From NCBI GenBank assembly GCA_050084515.1, contig CM114271.1, positions 59,458,001 through 59,522,000 of the forward strand: a stretch of 64,000 bases of DNA. Reading direction: 5' to 3'. The stretch's first letter is position 1. The number at the start of each line of letters is the position of its first letter. Both the position numbers and the translations under genes were made by a program. Shown here piece by piece: positions 33,291 through 45,307 of the stretch. Source of the DNA: Blasia pusilla. Its lineage: Eukaryota > Marchantiophyta > Marchantiopsida > Blasiales. The notes beneath the pieces are model-generated. The model searched no databases. It saw nothing but the letters and a program-made list of their open reading frames with translations, and had not been told where the DNA came from.

Positions 33291-33720
33291 AATATTGATG
33301 GGGGATTCTATTATGGATCCTGATCTTCAATCATATCTAGTGAGGCATGATGATCGACCGCCGTTGACTATGGTTAACAGGATTGGCATGCCACAGGCGG
33401 CCTTTCCCACGTTTGTGAGTTTTCCCACTTCTTTTGCATATAAGGAGGCCGGACCTGCCTTGGTTTGGGATGACCAGGTATAGCGGTTGATGGAGCCCAA
33501 TGCCGATGAGCAAGAGCGAGCAATGGGATTTCCCACAAGAGTGAAGGCAGTACCGTCATTATCAGAGGCATCGCGACATCATGTCTTGGATCAGGCGATG
33601 GACCTGAATTGCTTGACATGGATTATCAGCTTAGGAGTAGTTGAGCAACGTCATTTGAGGTTGCGACAGATCATAGCCGTTGTGTTGGTGAGCCCCATGC
33701 CTACCGAGACGATTTGAGGC
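33291..33720 (+). pseudogene. DNA cytosine methyltransferase, target-recognition region and motifs IX-X (element C)
   Basis: Reads DSIMDPDLQSYLVRHDDRPP, LTMVNRIGMPQAAFPTFVSF and EAGPALVWDDQV, then after a stop NADEQERAMGFPTRV (motif IX) and HVLDQAMDLNCLTWIISLGV (motif X). The last stretch is better preserved than in A and parallels the R-x-x-L-G-x-x-x-x-V/L end of DNMT3-type enzymes. Two main frames, broken only by a TAG that replaces an expected CAG. Confidence 0.75.
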
Positions 33721-34029
33721 ACTAGTTGGGAGTAAGACTCGAGGAGATCGATACAGTAGGGGTGATCGGGAGAGACACCCTTGGACTTCTTGGGATGTTT
33801 TTCAGGTACGCCAAGAGATAATAGCTGCATCATCGATCGAGCGTGGTTCCGGGTACTGTTTGTAGAGGAGATCACATTCTGCACTTGGTTGAAGGGGAGC
33901 AGTCGAGTCATGTTGTTCGAGATAGGGTTGTGCCATAGCAACCACTGATACCAATGCTTGAGAGTCCTACCATAGTCACGATGGAGACTTGGGAGCTAGA
34001 TATGGGCCCTAAGTTGACACGAGGATAGC

Positions 34030-34965
34030 GGTGCTAGATATCAGTTCATGAGGAGTTATAAGAGTTGGTTTGCATTCAACATGCAGGATTTGGGTACGTT
34101 GAAGGGTCAAAGGATCCGCATCAAGTTTTCTAATGACACGCCGATCTTTCAACAACCCTACAGATACAGTGACATGGATAGGGCTCTGATTCAGATCTGG
34201 AGCCAGGACTTGGTTGGAGCAGGACTAGTGGAGATGTCGCATGGAGGGTATGCATCTGCCACTGTCATGCCCACCAAGAAGGATGTGCATGGCAACTGGA
34301 CGGATAGGCTGATGTGTGGAGATTATTGACCTATCAATCGGCAGACGAAGTCCGATAGGTATGCCATGCCCACCCTTAAGAAGATCTTTGATATTGAACA
34401 TGCAAAGGTCTTAAGTTTGTTGGATCTTCGAGCTAGATACCATCAATTGCCTATCAGATTGAAGGACAAGCAGAAGACGATATTTTGGGGGCATCGATCC
34501 TCACGGGAAGGATTTTTGTACTAGTGGCGTTTCTTACCATTTGGGTTAATGAACGCTCCGGCTGAGTTTCAGAGGGTCATGGATAGGATCTTGGTGGGTC
34601 TAGATTTTGCTAGGTGTCATATTGATGACATCATAGTCTTTAGCGCCACGGTTGAGGAGCATAAGCGACATCTAGAAGAGGTGTTTTGACAATTTCAATT
34701 ATATGGGCTGAAGCTACATCGAGGAAAGTGCAAGTTCTCCTATGACCAAATTGAGTATCTGGGTCAAAGCATATATCCAAGTGGCCTTGGTGTGCAGCTG
34801 ACGAAGGTAGGGGCTATTTCACACTTTCCTCGCCCTACAGATGTGAGTCGAGTTTGTGCATTCATGGGATTCAAAAACTTCTATCGACGATACGTCAAGG
34901 GTTTTAGTTCGATGGCAAAGCCGCTAACCTTGCTGACCAAGGTGGCACCGGGAGGATGAGCAGGA
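34030..34965 (+). pseudogene. Reverse transcriptase (element C)
   Basis: Begins with FAFNMQDLGTLKGQRIRIKF and DRALIQIWSQDLVGAGLVEM, then DVHGNWTDRLMCGDY followed by a TGA in place of CGA. The palm contains LDLRARYHQLPIRLKDKQKT, FLPFGLMNAPAEFQRVMDRI and the catalytic box CHIDDIIVF, where Tyr of YIDD is His. The connection part reads KLHRGKCKFSYDQIEYLGQS. Inactive. Confidence 0.88.
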
Positions 34966-35597
34966 GGGAGCATTTCAAATGCTCAAGGAAAGGTTGGCGT
35001 CTGTGCCCCATATTAAGGAGACCGATTAGGGGGCGTTTTTTCCAGTTGCATACTGATTGGAGCATGTTGGGGCTTGGAGCCGTGCTCACCTAGCATGACG
35101 ATGAGGGTAGAGAGTTCCCGATGACTTATGCTAGTTGCTCAAACAACGCTGTAGAGGCAAAATACATCTCATATGAGGGTGAGTGCTTGGGTGTAGTGTG
35201 GGTTGTCGCATATTTCACGTGTTGCTTATTCGGCAATCCCTTTACCATTATTATTGATCATCAACCATTTAAGTGGTTGATGGAGTCCGACAAGCATACA
35301 GGGAAGCTTGCAAGGTGGGCTCTGTTGTTGAAGAAGTATGACTTCCAAGTAGTGCATTTACTTGGAACGCTCAACCAGGATGTAGATGGTTTGAGCCGTA
35401 ACCTCTGCCCGAGTCAGAGAGATGCAACTAGAGCTTGTTGGCATGGAGAGAGTGATGAAGAGTTGGGGCTAGGATGGCATGCATTAGCCTATTTGGGCTT
35501 ATTGGCTATGGAGAGCCAAAGTGTTGAGACTTCAATAACAATGTCTGATGGAGAGTCCCTAGATCCAGAGGTTGGTGAGGACGTGACATGTGGCTGA
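34966..35597 (+). pseudogene. RNase H domain and linker (element C)
   Basis: Long open frame 35,121-35,597 (158 codons) with MTYASCSNNAVEAKYISYEG, ECLGVVWVVAYFTCCLFGNP, IIDHQPFKWLMESDKHTGKL and LNQDVDGLSRNLCP, then an acidic linker. The catalytic Thr-Asp-His stretch appears as Ile-Asp-His. The N-terminal piece before 35,121 is in other frames. Confidence 0.8.
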
Positions 35598-36668
35598 GAC
35601 ATTCACCAGGATGGAGTAGTCTTGGAGTACCTACGTAGTGGCAGCGTTGCGAGCACAGTAGGTGCTAGAGAGCGGGATCGGATCCTACAACGAGCCAGAC
35701 GATTCGGTGGGATGGAACACATGTGTCGCGAGTTTGGGAGGATGATAGAGTATGTGTAGTGCCTCATCCTTCATACAGAGCACGTTTGGTGCGTCATGCC
35801 CACGAGGAGTTGGGTCTTTTTGGAGTGAAGCGGATGTACATCTTGCTCCAGATACAATATTGGTGGCGAAGCATGCAGACTGACATTCAACAGTTTGTTG
35901 TTAGGTGTATGGTGTTTGATTGGGTTAGACTATCGTTCAATGTTGTGACTCCAGAGTCACATCCACTTCGGATCATGGATTTAGGTTATAGATGGAGTTT
36001 GGATTTTGCAAGACCTTTATTGTTGACGGAGCGCCATAGTCGTTATGTGTTGGTGATGGTTGAACACTTCTCGAAGTGAGTAGAGTTGGTTGGATTGTCG
36101 GACAAGGCAAGTGAGGGGGTAGTGTATGCCTTCCTAGATCGAGTGCTGAGTCATTATGATGTACTATGCCAGCTGAGGTGTTGACATATCAGGGTATAAA
36201 GTTCATGGGGAGTTTCAGACCTTATGTGATCAGGCGCTGATCGACCACCGCACCACTTCGCTAGATCATCCTAAGGTAGATGGACTAGCGGAGAGGGTTG
36301 TGTAGATAGTGAAGAGACGGTGCGACCATTCGTCGAGATGCTAGTGAGGTATTGAATCTTGATGACCTTGATGTATTGATGCGAGCATGTTCTTAGAGGC
36401 TTGAGTTGTTTTGGAGAGTGATGCCCATGGCGTTAAGGAACTTAACGATTGTAGAACATTGGGATACGTTGAGGTATGCGACTATTCAAGCGGGTGGTTA
36501 TCAACCTAGTATCCAAAGGTTTCATCAGAGAGACTATGTCTACTTGCAGCAAAAGGTACCCACGATGTTGGATGTGACTATAGGGCGCACTATCTTAGAG
36601 TGCGTGAGGTTTTGCCATCTAGTGTTCTCTTATTTGAGGGACGCGATGGTATGGTTTAGAAGGACCAT
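35598..36668 (+). pseudogene. Integrase (element C)
   Basis: The zinc-binding N-terminal region is HPSYRARLVRHAHEELGLFG... with VVRCMVFDWV. The core begins DLGYRWSLDFARPLLLTERH and RYVLVMVEHFSK. The second catalytic Asp (expected LTDQG) is now LTYQG near 36,180-36,195. The third acidic residue lies in HPKVDGLAERVV at about 36,268-36,303. The C-terminal part reads VMPMALRNLTIVEHWDTLRY and FHQRDYVYLQQKVPTMLDVT. Stops and shifts throughout. Confidence 0.82.
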
Positions 36669-36905
36669 ATGCGTAAGTGTGCATCATGTCATCTTCTTAA
36701 CATTGATGGTATAGTTGATCCAAGCTTAGCAGTAGTTTGTGCAGGCTTGCGATGTATATTGTGTGGTTCTGCCCGTGGTGCAGCCACTATGCTAGTCTGT
36801 GATGGGTGTTCGAGAGGGTGGCATATGGCATGTTTGACGCCACCTCTCACTAGGGTTCCTTGGGGATAATGGATGTGTCCCAAATATATAGAATAGGTAG
36901 TTCTA
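36669..36905 (+). pseudogene. PHD finger at the end of retrotransposon pol (element C)
   Basis: Reads CASCHLLNIDGIVDPSLAVV and then a PHD-type zinc finger, CILCGSARGAATMLVCDGCS followed by RGWHMACLTPPLTRVPWG. After one stop comes WMCPK, supplying later ligands. This is the C4HC3 layout (CX2C...CX2C...HX2C...C) of PHD fingers, which in other proteins read histone H3 tails. In this element it could guide integration to chosen chromatin; that role is inferred. A frame shift joins it to the integrase C-terminus. Confidence 0.75.
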
Positions 36906-37060
36906 GATTCCGACTTGTGTCTGAGACATGGATGACAAGAAGGCGACTAACGATGGAGCCACATAAGCACCTGGCCTTTTTGCTCTTAACTTCCAAGAGA
37001 TGTATGTCATGGTAGGTAGGGATAGATGGCTATTTGGAGTTAGAGGGACCTACCCACCCG

Positions 37061-37890
<830 letters not shown>

Positions 37891-38640
37891 CATTGAGCTA
37901 ATTGGGCTCTATGGCTAAGTCCACATTAGCATAAGTGGTCTCTTACTCTTCAGTACAGAGAAATTGGAATAGTTATGGTTTTATCCAAAATAAGCATAGG
38001 AATAAATTGACCAATAAGTGTGTTAGGGATTTGGTAAACATCTACAAAAACTCAAGGTTTGGAGACAAGGGTGTTTCACAAAAGTAAATAATTACCTTCC
38101 TAGCAAAATGCATGAAATTTGAGATAAGGGGTTGAACGTATCATATAATATCGGATTGTTGAAGGATTGGACTGGAAAGGATCTAGAGGCCATTCTAACC
38201 TTCTAAAAGAACTTTGTTGACAATGTATTTGTAAAGCTCTAAAAGAGTTTTTTTGAGATAATAATCTAATTGGTGCAATAAGGTTATGAATCCTCTACAT
38301 ATTCCTTCAAGGCAAGTAGGATTGAATAGTGAACCTTTGTGAGCATTTTTGAAGGGAATTGGCATTGATAAGGCGTTTGTAGCCCCCTCTAGTGACTTCG
38401 AGAGGTGTGAAACAAGAGTTTCAGCTATTTAATGAAGTTCATGGCCACGAATAAATTGGAAAGATCATTTGTGTTGGATTTTCGAGCTATGGTAAGTTGG
38501 AGGCTTGGAGCCCATCCTTGCAATATAATTTCTCTCACGTACTATTTTTGCTAACATTGCTAAAATGTGTGAGTACTATTATTTATGGGAAGCTTCATCT
38601 CTTTAGAATATGGTGTAGACTAAGTGTTGTAAAAAATAAA
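37891..38640 (+). pseudogene. hAT-type transposase relic (plus)
   Basis: Aligns with the hAT relic at 3,519-4,205. Shared words include GTTATGAATCCTCTACATAT, TGAAACAAGAGTTTCAGC and TTGGAGCCCATCCTTGCAAT. Broken readings give NPLHIPSRQVGLNS and DKAFVAPSSDFERCETRV. The C-terminal dimerisation block (CERAFS) is not present here. Inactive. Confidence 0.6.
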
Positions 38641-39052
38641 TGACAAAAAATTTGGAAGTTGTTCTTAGGATTTCCTTACAGAGGGGAAAACTTCTTAAGA
38701 GGACCCGTTGATTGAATCAATGGTTTTTTGGAAAAATTGCGCACACTTTAGAAATGTGTATGCCAATCTTCATAGATATTCAAGATTCAAGTAGAGGTTA
38801 CAGATTTACAAAATTCTCCAACTGCACCAATTCCATAGGTTTAAGATATGTGGAAGGGTGGGATGAGGGTCCATTTTCTAATACATTGACGCTTTCTTTT
38901 TAAAGCTCCAAGTATAATTTAGGGGTATGATCCTTGACTCAGAATTGGTAGGAGGTCTCGTCAAGTTCAATTCTTTCCACATATATGAATGTAGGAGATG
39001 GGGATTGAGCAAATGATTGAGGGAGGGATCTTTCAATCTAGGTGATCCTTGG
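38641..39052. other. Unassigned spacer
   Basis: No gene recognised. The 63-codon frame at 38,712-38,903 has no supporting features. Confidence 0.35.
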
Positions 39053-39115
39053 CTCCCAAGTGGTTTGAGGCCTTGCTGGAACTTGAACCTTGAGAGGCCT
39101 CTCACCACTTGGGAG
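39053..39115 (-). repeat. tRNA-like / SINE-like repeat, copy 3, inside an inverted repeat
   Basis: The minus strand reads CTCCCAAGTGGTGAGAGGCC, then CAAGGTTCAAGTTCCAGCAA, matching copies 1 and 2. On the plus strand CTCCCAAGTGGTTTGAGGCC at 39,053-39,072 pairs with 39,095-39,115, giving an arm of about 20 bases with few mismatches. Confidence 0.45.
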
Positions 39116-39244
39116 TAATGGGAAAGGTTGAAAAGGGAGTCCAATGGGAGTCGTTGAGTCTTCAATGACTCTCTTGAATCTTCAATTTCAATTCCATATG
39201 TTCACTCCCTTCAACTCTGTTCTCTAGGCCCTTGAACGTGTAAA

Positions 39245-42200
39245 AAAATGCAGTTTTGTAAAATTTTCGAAGCTCAGAACATAATTAGAAAAAAAAATTA
39301 CCGCCCACTTCAAAATTTTCCTGCTCTAACCACTCAAAACTTTCCAGAAATCCACAAGGTAACTCGCCAGAAATTCGCCCGTTTCCATGAAAAAAAAAAA
39401 CTTTCCTCATTGCCTGGCAAAACTTACGCGGACCTTGGACAGGGCCGAATGCAAGAGAGGTGTGGGGGTAGCAATAGTTTATCTCTCGTCGGGAAAACTG
39501 AATAGGACCGATACGTGGGATATGTGGCCGGTAAACTATCATTACTAGCTGAAAACACGGCCGCCAGTGCTGGAATGCCAAGCTGATAAATCGGGTGCCG
39601 GTAACCCACCGGGTAGCTGGAAAACCTACCCTAGCATTGCATTCGCTCGCCGGGACGACTGTGTAGCGTATGAGGGGAGTGCGGGAAGCAGCTGTACATC
39701 GTATTGATTGGGGAGGCTGGAAGTACACTTCTGGGGAAGCTCGAACATTTCTCCTTGAGGAGATTTGCGATTTGTCTCTCTCTCTCACTCTGTGTGTGTG
39801 TATTATGAAGCAGACCAGTTAGAGGGCTCGGGGGTTGATGAGTCGCAAACACACAGCAAACCTCGAGGTTGGGAAGGTCGGTGGACAGCGCCAGCTCAGC
39901 TCATTCCTTCCATCGGGTTGAAGGAAGCTCAAGACATTAATGCAATCGCACACATTCCGAGTGTGATGTGAGAGACGGGTTCAATAAGGTCGAAGAGGAC
40001 GGCTCCATTAAGATTCGTTCTTGATCCTAAGCGAAAGCAGATCCTCGTAATTCAAGAGGCAGTGATTTATTTATTTTTCCCTCGCCCATTGAAATACTGT
40101 ACAATGGGTACAATGTCTGTGGGTGTATTCGGATTCGAATGGATCAATATAATAATTCGGGAGTATATGATGTGAGCTGCATCCATGGCTTATTCGTTCA
40201 CCGAATTTAATCATTGGACACGGACATCTTTTTTTGAATTAACGTCATGCATTCGTTCTCCAATCCCTCCCAAACAAGTTCACCTTTGGATCAATTGAGT
40301 AGGTTTCGTACCTTGTCACCCATACATGAATTTGCTTTCCCGGCAAAAACGAATATGCACTTCGATAAAAGAGTGATGGAAAACCCATCGGAAATACAAA
40401 AGAGGGGACAAGGAAGAAGTTGGATGCAGCACCGGGACTTACCGGGAGGTCAACTTTCCCGGTATCGGTCGAATGACAAAGAATTTTATGATTGCATTAT
40501 TTCAAATTGCTCATTATATGGCATTCCTGTACAGTCAAGATACGACTGTAGAATCAAAATATATATAGAGGAGTGTATATACACTTTATGCGGAAATAAG
40601 ACAATCCTTGTTTTCCTCTTACTCACTTTTTGGATCTGTTGCGAACATCAATCATGATTCGGAATGCTCCAAAAGGAGTTAGCATAAGTACCCTATCTCT
40701 CTTCGTAGCCTGGTTGGCCTAGCCTCTAGGTCCTTCACAGAGATGAGTGGATAGCGGTAGTGTCCCAGTGTACCACTCAGAGTAGAGGCCCCGATCACGC
40801 CAAAGACAGTAAGGCAGGCACGCGTGGTGGAGGGGTTGGGTAGAGGATTGTTCAAAGAAATTACCACGTTTAGACGGCGTACTTTTGAGTTGGTTTAAGA
40901 AGGAAAACTTAAAATATTATAAAGTGAACGAACGAAATTAAAGGAGGACGAGCAATTTTGCGTGGAAGATTTTGTTGGGTGTACTATGATAAATATTGAG
41001 ACGAAAGTCGGGAGAGTACAAACTGTAATGATCGATCCTTCATAAAGACAGATGATCCATGGAAATAAAGGAAATATTCTGACAAAGAGCATAGTACTGG
41101 TACCTTTCGATCACTTACTCATGGTAAGCCTAAGGAAATAGCCAGTTCCGACGATGCGTACAGACCACGACATCATCGAGTTTTAGTACGATGGATTTCT
41201 CTTTCCTGAAGACGTCAGTGCTCCTGCAAGTAACAAATTCAAAGTGCATTCATTGGAAGAACAGTTCCCATCTTGTCCTTCCGACTAAATGGCATTGGTC
41301 TTCCATCCGCTGGAGCTTGGAATTGCTCTGTAACGCCCAAGTGAGTGAGTCCCTTTAAAATGCCGTGTCAAAGCAGAAGTAGAATTTGCAGTCCGTTCAA
41401 GGAGGATCGGCTCTACCGATCACCATTGTGAGTGCTATTGGCGACCGAGCTACAGCCCCATTACATACCATTACACATGTGATCGAACCAACATCCGTTT
41501 GGACAGCTTCTTGGCCAACTTTCTCAAAGAAACCAGTATGCTGCCCTTAGAGAGGGGTGGGAGGAGAGAAATTGATAAACACGTGTGGAGGAAAAACAAA
41601 ACGACGAAAACTTTAGGGGCCTCAAGATAACAGGGTCTCAGTCTGTCGTCACCCAAGTTGTTGTGAGTCGGTGTGACCCTTTCAGATATCTCGGATTTCT
41701 AGTTTAGAGCTAATTAGAAAACTGAAGTATATCTTGCAGCAGGAAATAGATGTGCCCTAACATAATTATGTTAACGTAATTGTCTCTGAAAATGTAGGGG
41801 ATGTGCTGACCAAGGTCAACTCCTTTTGGGCTGTAGAGGCGAGATATACTTTTCAGGTATGGTCTTTTGTAGGAGTATTTAACTGCTTTTAAAAATTCGA
41901 AAATATTAGGGAATGTGGAGGGAAAATTTTACGGGGAAATAACGACGGCACGGCAACAAATTGGTGTGCGGATTTTCATGAAGACGGGTGGTATTCCCAT
42001 CCCTCAACAGCATTTAATTCTGCAGTTTAGGGACTTCGCTTGGAGATGCCCGACCAGTCCACAGTAGTCAACTTTAAACGGGTCAATCGAAATCCATGAA
42101 AAGCCGTGAAGTCTTGGAAGCCAATGTGATCCTCACGGGGGGTTTCTTAAGAAGGGAGTAGAATTACCGAGTGATTCGAAGGACGGTAAACTCCGCAGCG

Positions 42201-43480
42201 AAGACTCCGGGTAGTCCCCGAGTCACTGCTTGGCAGGCAAACATTATCGTAATGATGACATCGACTACCTCTCGTTACGAATAGAATGAGACCATTATGC
42301 TCAACCACGTAGATCTGGTGGTTGCTCACGCTGTCAAGCAAGAAGGGACCCAAATTCAACGTGAAGAGCCATGGTAGCCAATTCCTCGTATTCAAGGATT
42401 AGACAATTCGACGCGGTCCGGAATGGAGTACCCGAGTAGACGACTTGGGTTTTCCGCGTACTTGGTTTTGGAGGTCTATGGACGTACCTCCGAAGTCATA
42501 TCGATTCTGCAGATGACCGCTACCTCCTTAGGCACTAAGAAAAGTGACGGTGTTGGGACTAGAGTTACACCAGTACGAAACTAAGCGATCCCTAGGCACT
42601 AGGAAAAGTGACGGTTTCGGGACTAGACTACAGTTACACCAGTGCGAAGCTAAGCTATCCCACAAACCCAGTAAGTAAGCAATTTGTTCGGCGCTAAAAT
42701 TTCTTATGGCTGGCGGCTGGGCTAATGCTGAGGCATTTACGTACGATTACCAGCACACCAGACCACGGTAGCTACGTCGCGTATATGCAAGACGTACTTT
42801 CGAAATCTGATACATCGTGTCAGTCGGCTGCAGGTACGTGGTGGCGCAGCCTACGGAGGAGCTGGATCCGGTGGTTGCGGTGACGGATCATGCCGGTCGT
42901 CTGACAGGAGCGAGTGGCGACAGTGATTCAGGAAGTTGGGCTCAGACTCACAGAGGTGGGAGACAAGGCTGGGTTGGAGGCGGCTTGTTTGCTAGCTGGG
43001 CCCTACCGGAGTCTCGATGACAGACAAGAGACCGTTTGAATCAGGACTCAGGAGTCTGGTCCAACGTCCGGGGAGAACCGGCGTTACGTGTTGAGCTGGC
43101 CGGTAGAATTTGAGAATTGCCGAATCAGGTCGTCAGTTACCGGCCAAAAACCGAGGGCTCAGGGAGGGTGTCCTTCGTATTCGTATCGGCTGGAATGAAG
43201 AAAACTTTGAAAATTGCCGCTCGGGTTGTAGAGACCGGAAATGTACCGGTTGTCACGAAAAAACTCCCCGGACCCTGGTCTGGTCCATGAACATCGTGAG
43301 GAAGTACGGGATGGTGCGAGGAATGTAACAGTTGTGATAACTCACTGTCACCGTGAATTCCGTGGGTATTCCGATTCAGTGCCGGGAATTCAATTGAGAA
43401 AGGAGTCGGAGATGGGAATATATCTATTGTGTAGGGACGGGATATAGGAAATACAAGCACGGATAAGGCGGTACGCGAGG
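39245..43480. other. Second less AT-rich island, left part; no assigned gene
   Basis: Open frames at 39,285-39,788 (minus, 167 codons) and 40,247-40,657 (plus, 136 codons, ending in a hydrophobic TILVFLLLTFWICC stretch) have no recognised domain. The stretch near 39,290-39,420 repeats short words from 2,990-3,130. The rest looks unique. No signal peptide-bearing gene was found here. Confidence 0.35.
42531..42661. repeat. Tandem duplication, about 65 bases
   Basis: Two adjacent units, 42,531-42,594 and 42,595-42,661, each starting AGGCACTA(A/G)GAAAAGTGAC and containing GGGACTAGA and GTTACACCAGT. The second has a short extra ACTAC. Differences are few, so it is a fairly recent duplication. Confidence 0.8.
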
Positions 43481-43481
43481 G

Positions 43482-43931
43482 ATGCTAAACGACCAATTTT
43501 CTCGTGGGAGAACATTTGGCCAAGCTTCGACGCCCTACTCGCTGGAATTGAATGACATGGATGTAATGCCGATGCTGAGTCGTTGGTGGGCGTTTAGGAA
43601 ATATTCGTTGGCAGGACCTTCGTTGAATACCCGACCTCTCCTCTTCGCCGGACGGAGGTCTGCAGCTGCCCATCACTCCGAGTCTTCAATGACGGGCGGA
43701 CAGAGAAGAATGTTTTATCAAAAAGCTGTCAAACGCCTTCCTATCTCTGCGGGGATCTTTCAAGTCTGTCCTTCTATAACAAAAGCACTAAACAACCTGC
43801 GCATACAATGTCATCCATGGTCAGCGACGCTGCACAATCTGTCCCGAAAGCTGAAAGGAGCTGCCGAAATTTCCACGGTACCGACAACGCCCGTCCTGTG
43901 TCAATTTTCCGGAGCTGATGCGGCCGAGTGA
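43482..43931 (+). CDS. Unassigned open frame, 149 residues
   Basis: Open from ATG at 43,482 to 43,931. The protein is basic, without signal peptide, membrane segment or recognised motif. It lies in the island, not in transposon sequence, which is the only reason to list it. It may be a chance frame in less AT-rich DNA. Confidence 0.2.
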   Translation: MLNDQFSRGRTFGQASTPYSLELNDMDVMPMLSRWWAFRKYSLAGPSLNTRPLLFAGRRSAAAHHSESSMTGGQRRMFYQKAVKRLPISAGIFQVCPSITKALNNLRIQCHPWSATLHNLSRKLKGAAEISTVPTTPVLCQFSGADAAE

Positions 43932-44177
43932 TTGTTTGTTACTTTATGGTCGTAGGCTTAGGTATGATATTCTTGGTGGTTTAGATCGGATTGCTTGGGT
44001 CTCCAGACCCCTTGGGCGATCAATCGCCCTTGTGCAGACTGAGGCCACGTGGCTGACCATACATCTTCTTTTCGCTTTCTTTTCTTTCCTTTTCCTTTGC
44101 CCCTGACCTTGACGATCTAGATCATGTGGTCACTCGTCAGGCTTTCCTTGTTACAAAGTAAATCGAAAGTTTACATA

Positions 44178-44214
44178 CGCGTGTGTTGGTTGTATAATAC
44201 AACCAACACACGCG
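44178..44214. repeat. Perfect inverted repeat, 18-base arms, 1-base loop
   Basis: CGCGTGTGTTGGTTGTAT, then A, then its exact reverse complement ATACAACCAACACACGCG. Such a perfect 37-base near-palindrome in otherwise unique sequence could extrude as a cruciform. It could also mark a recent foldback duplication. Confidence 0.9.
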
Positions 44215-45145
44215 AATCCTCAAGGCCTGCACCCACCGCCTTCGTTGAAGTCTCGACTTCTCCTCCCATTAGAACGACTGGAGTGGTCGCCGTTCCAACC
44301 GTCAAGTTAAAAACTCCACTGTTTCTAGTGTGACAGGAAGTGGGAAGAGATCGCAAGGTTTAGGAGGTTAGGAATTCTCAGCATGAAACTACCCGCGGAC
44401 CTATTCGTCCTAGCCACTTCAGTAGAGGTAAGGTGAGGTGAGGCGAGCCAGTTGTGAGGTGGGACCGTGAAACGTGCCAGAGTTTTAAACTTTCAGAAGT
44501 CAAGAACTGCTCAATCTTTGGCGCTTGCTTGATCCCATGCCGGATCCACTTGTTCGTGTGGTTTCGTGCGAGGCCTGAACTAAGTGTCGTGAATCACCGA
44601 TCTAGTGGACATTGCAGACTACAACTGTGCTCGCTTCACCCGAGCTATCTAGAGCTGCGGAGAACTCATTTGTCGTCCGACTCATGCGTCCAGGCTCGAG
44701 GAACGACGGTACTTCAAACCCTGTTGCAAGTTTGTTACGCAAACGACTCGCTGGCCTAGGCTTGTAACTCAATTCCTGTGTATACAGAAAAAATCTGACC
44801 TACTGATCGACCGCATTGGGGCCGGGTCAGGTCTCTAGCTATTTGCCACGCTTTGCGACAGACCCGACGTAGGTCCGACCTACGTTCTACGTAGGATGTG
44901 GAGCGTTTCTTCGAGGGTTCATATACTCGAGTGGGATGTGGTTAAAAGTTAGAACTGAGTTGGATCAGAGAGAAGTACATAGAGAAATAAGACTTCAGCG
45001 CATATAATTAAATAAGAATCATCCGGATGTTTTGCACGTGCTTACTGATATAACCTGGCCACGACGTTGGTCTCTTTTACGACGGAGGTCCACTTTCTAC
45101 GAGAAATCCAAGCACATAAGGTATCCGTTCGCATTGAGCCGTCCT

Positions 45146-45307
45146 ATGACAAGCTACGCTTTCGATGCACTATTGGATCTCTCTTGCTGCCTTCTAACAG
45201 TTTGCCTTCTGTTGCAAAATGTTGACTGTACGCAACGGGAAGAGAAGAAATTGGACTCGATCCCCATGCCCACATTAATCCTCCATTTGAAGCGCAGTGA
45301 CAAATAA
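45146..45307 (+). CDS. Possible short secreted peptide or first exon
   Basis: Using the ATG at 45,146, the 53-residue frame starts MTSYAFDALLDLSCCLLTVC and continues LLLQNVDC, a plausible signal peptide. A short charged tail (EEKKLDSIPMPTLILHLKRS) follows. No peptide-hormone block is visible. It might be a first exon with later exons unseen, or chance. Confidence 0.22.
   Translation: MTSYAFDALLDLSCCLLTVCLLLQNVDCTQREEKKLDSIPMPTLILHLKRSDK

Noticed and set aside
40679-40870. Possible structural RNA gene (GC-rich block with TAGCCTGGTTGGCC)
   Set aside because: No cloverleaf, no 5S or snRNA signature, and no polymerase III box pair could be found.
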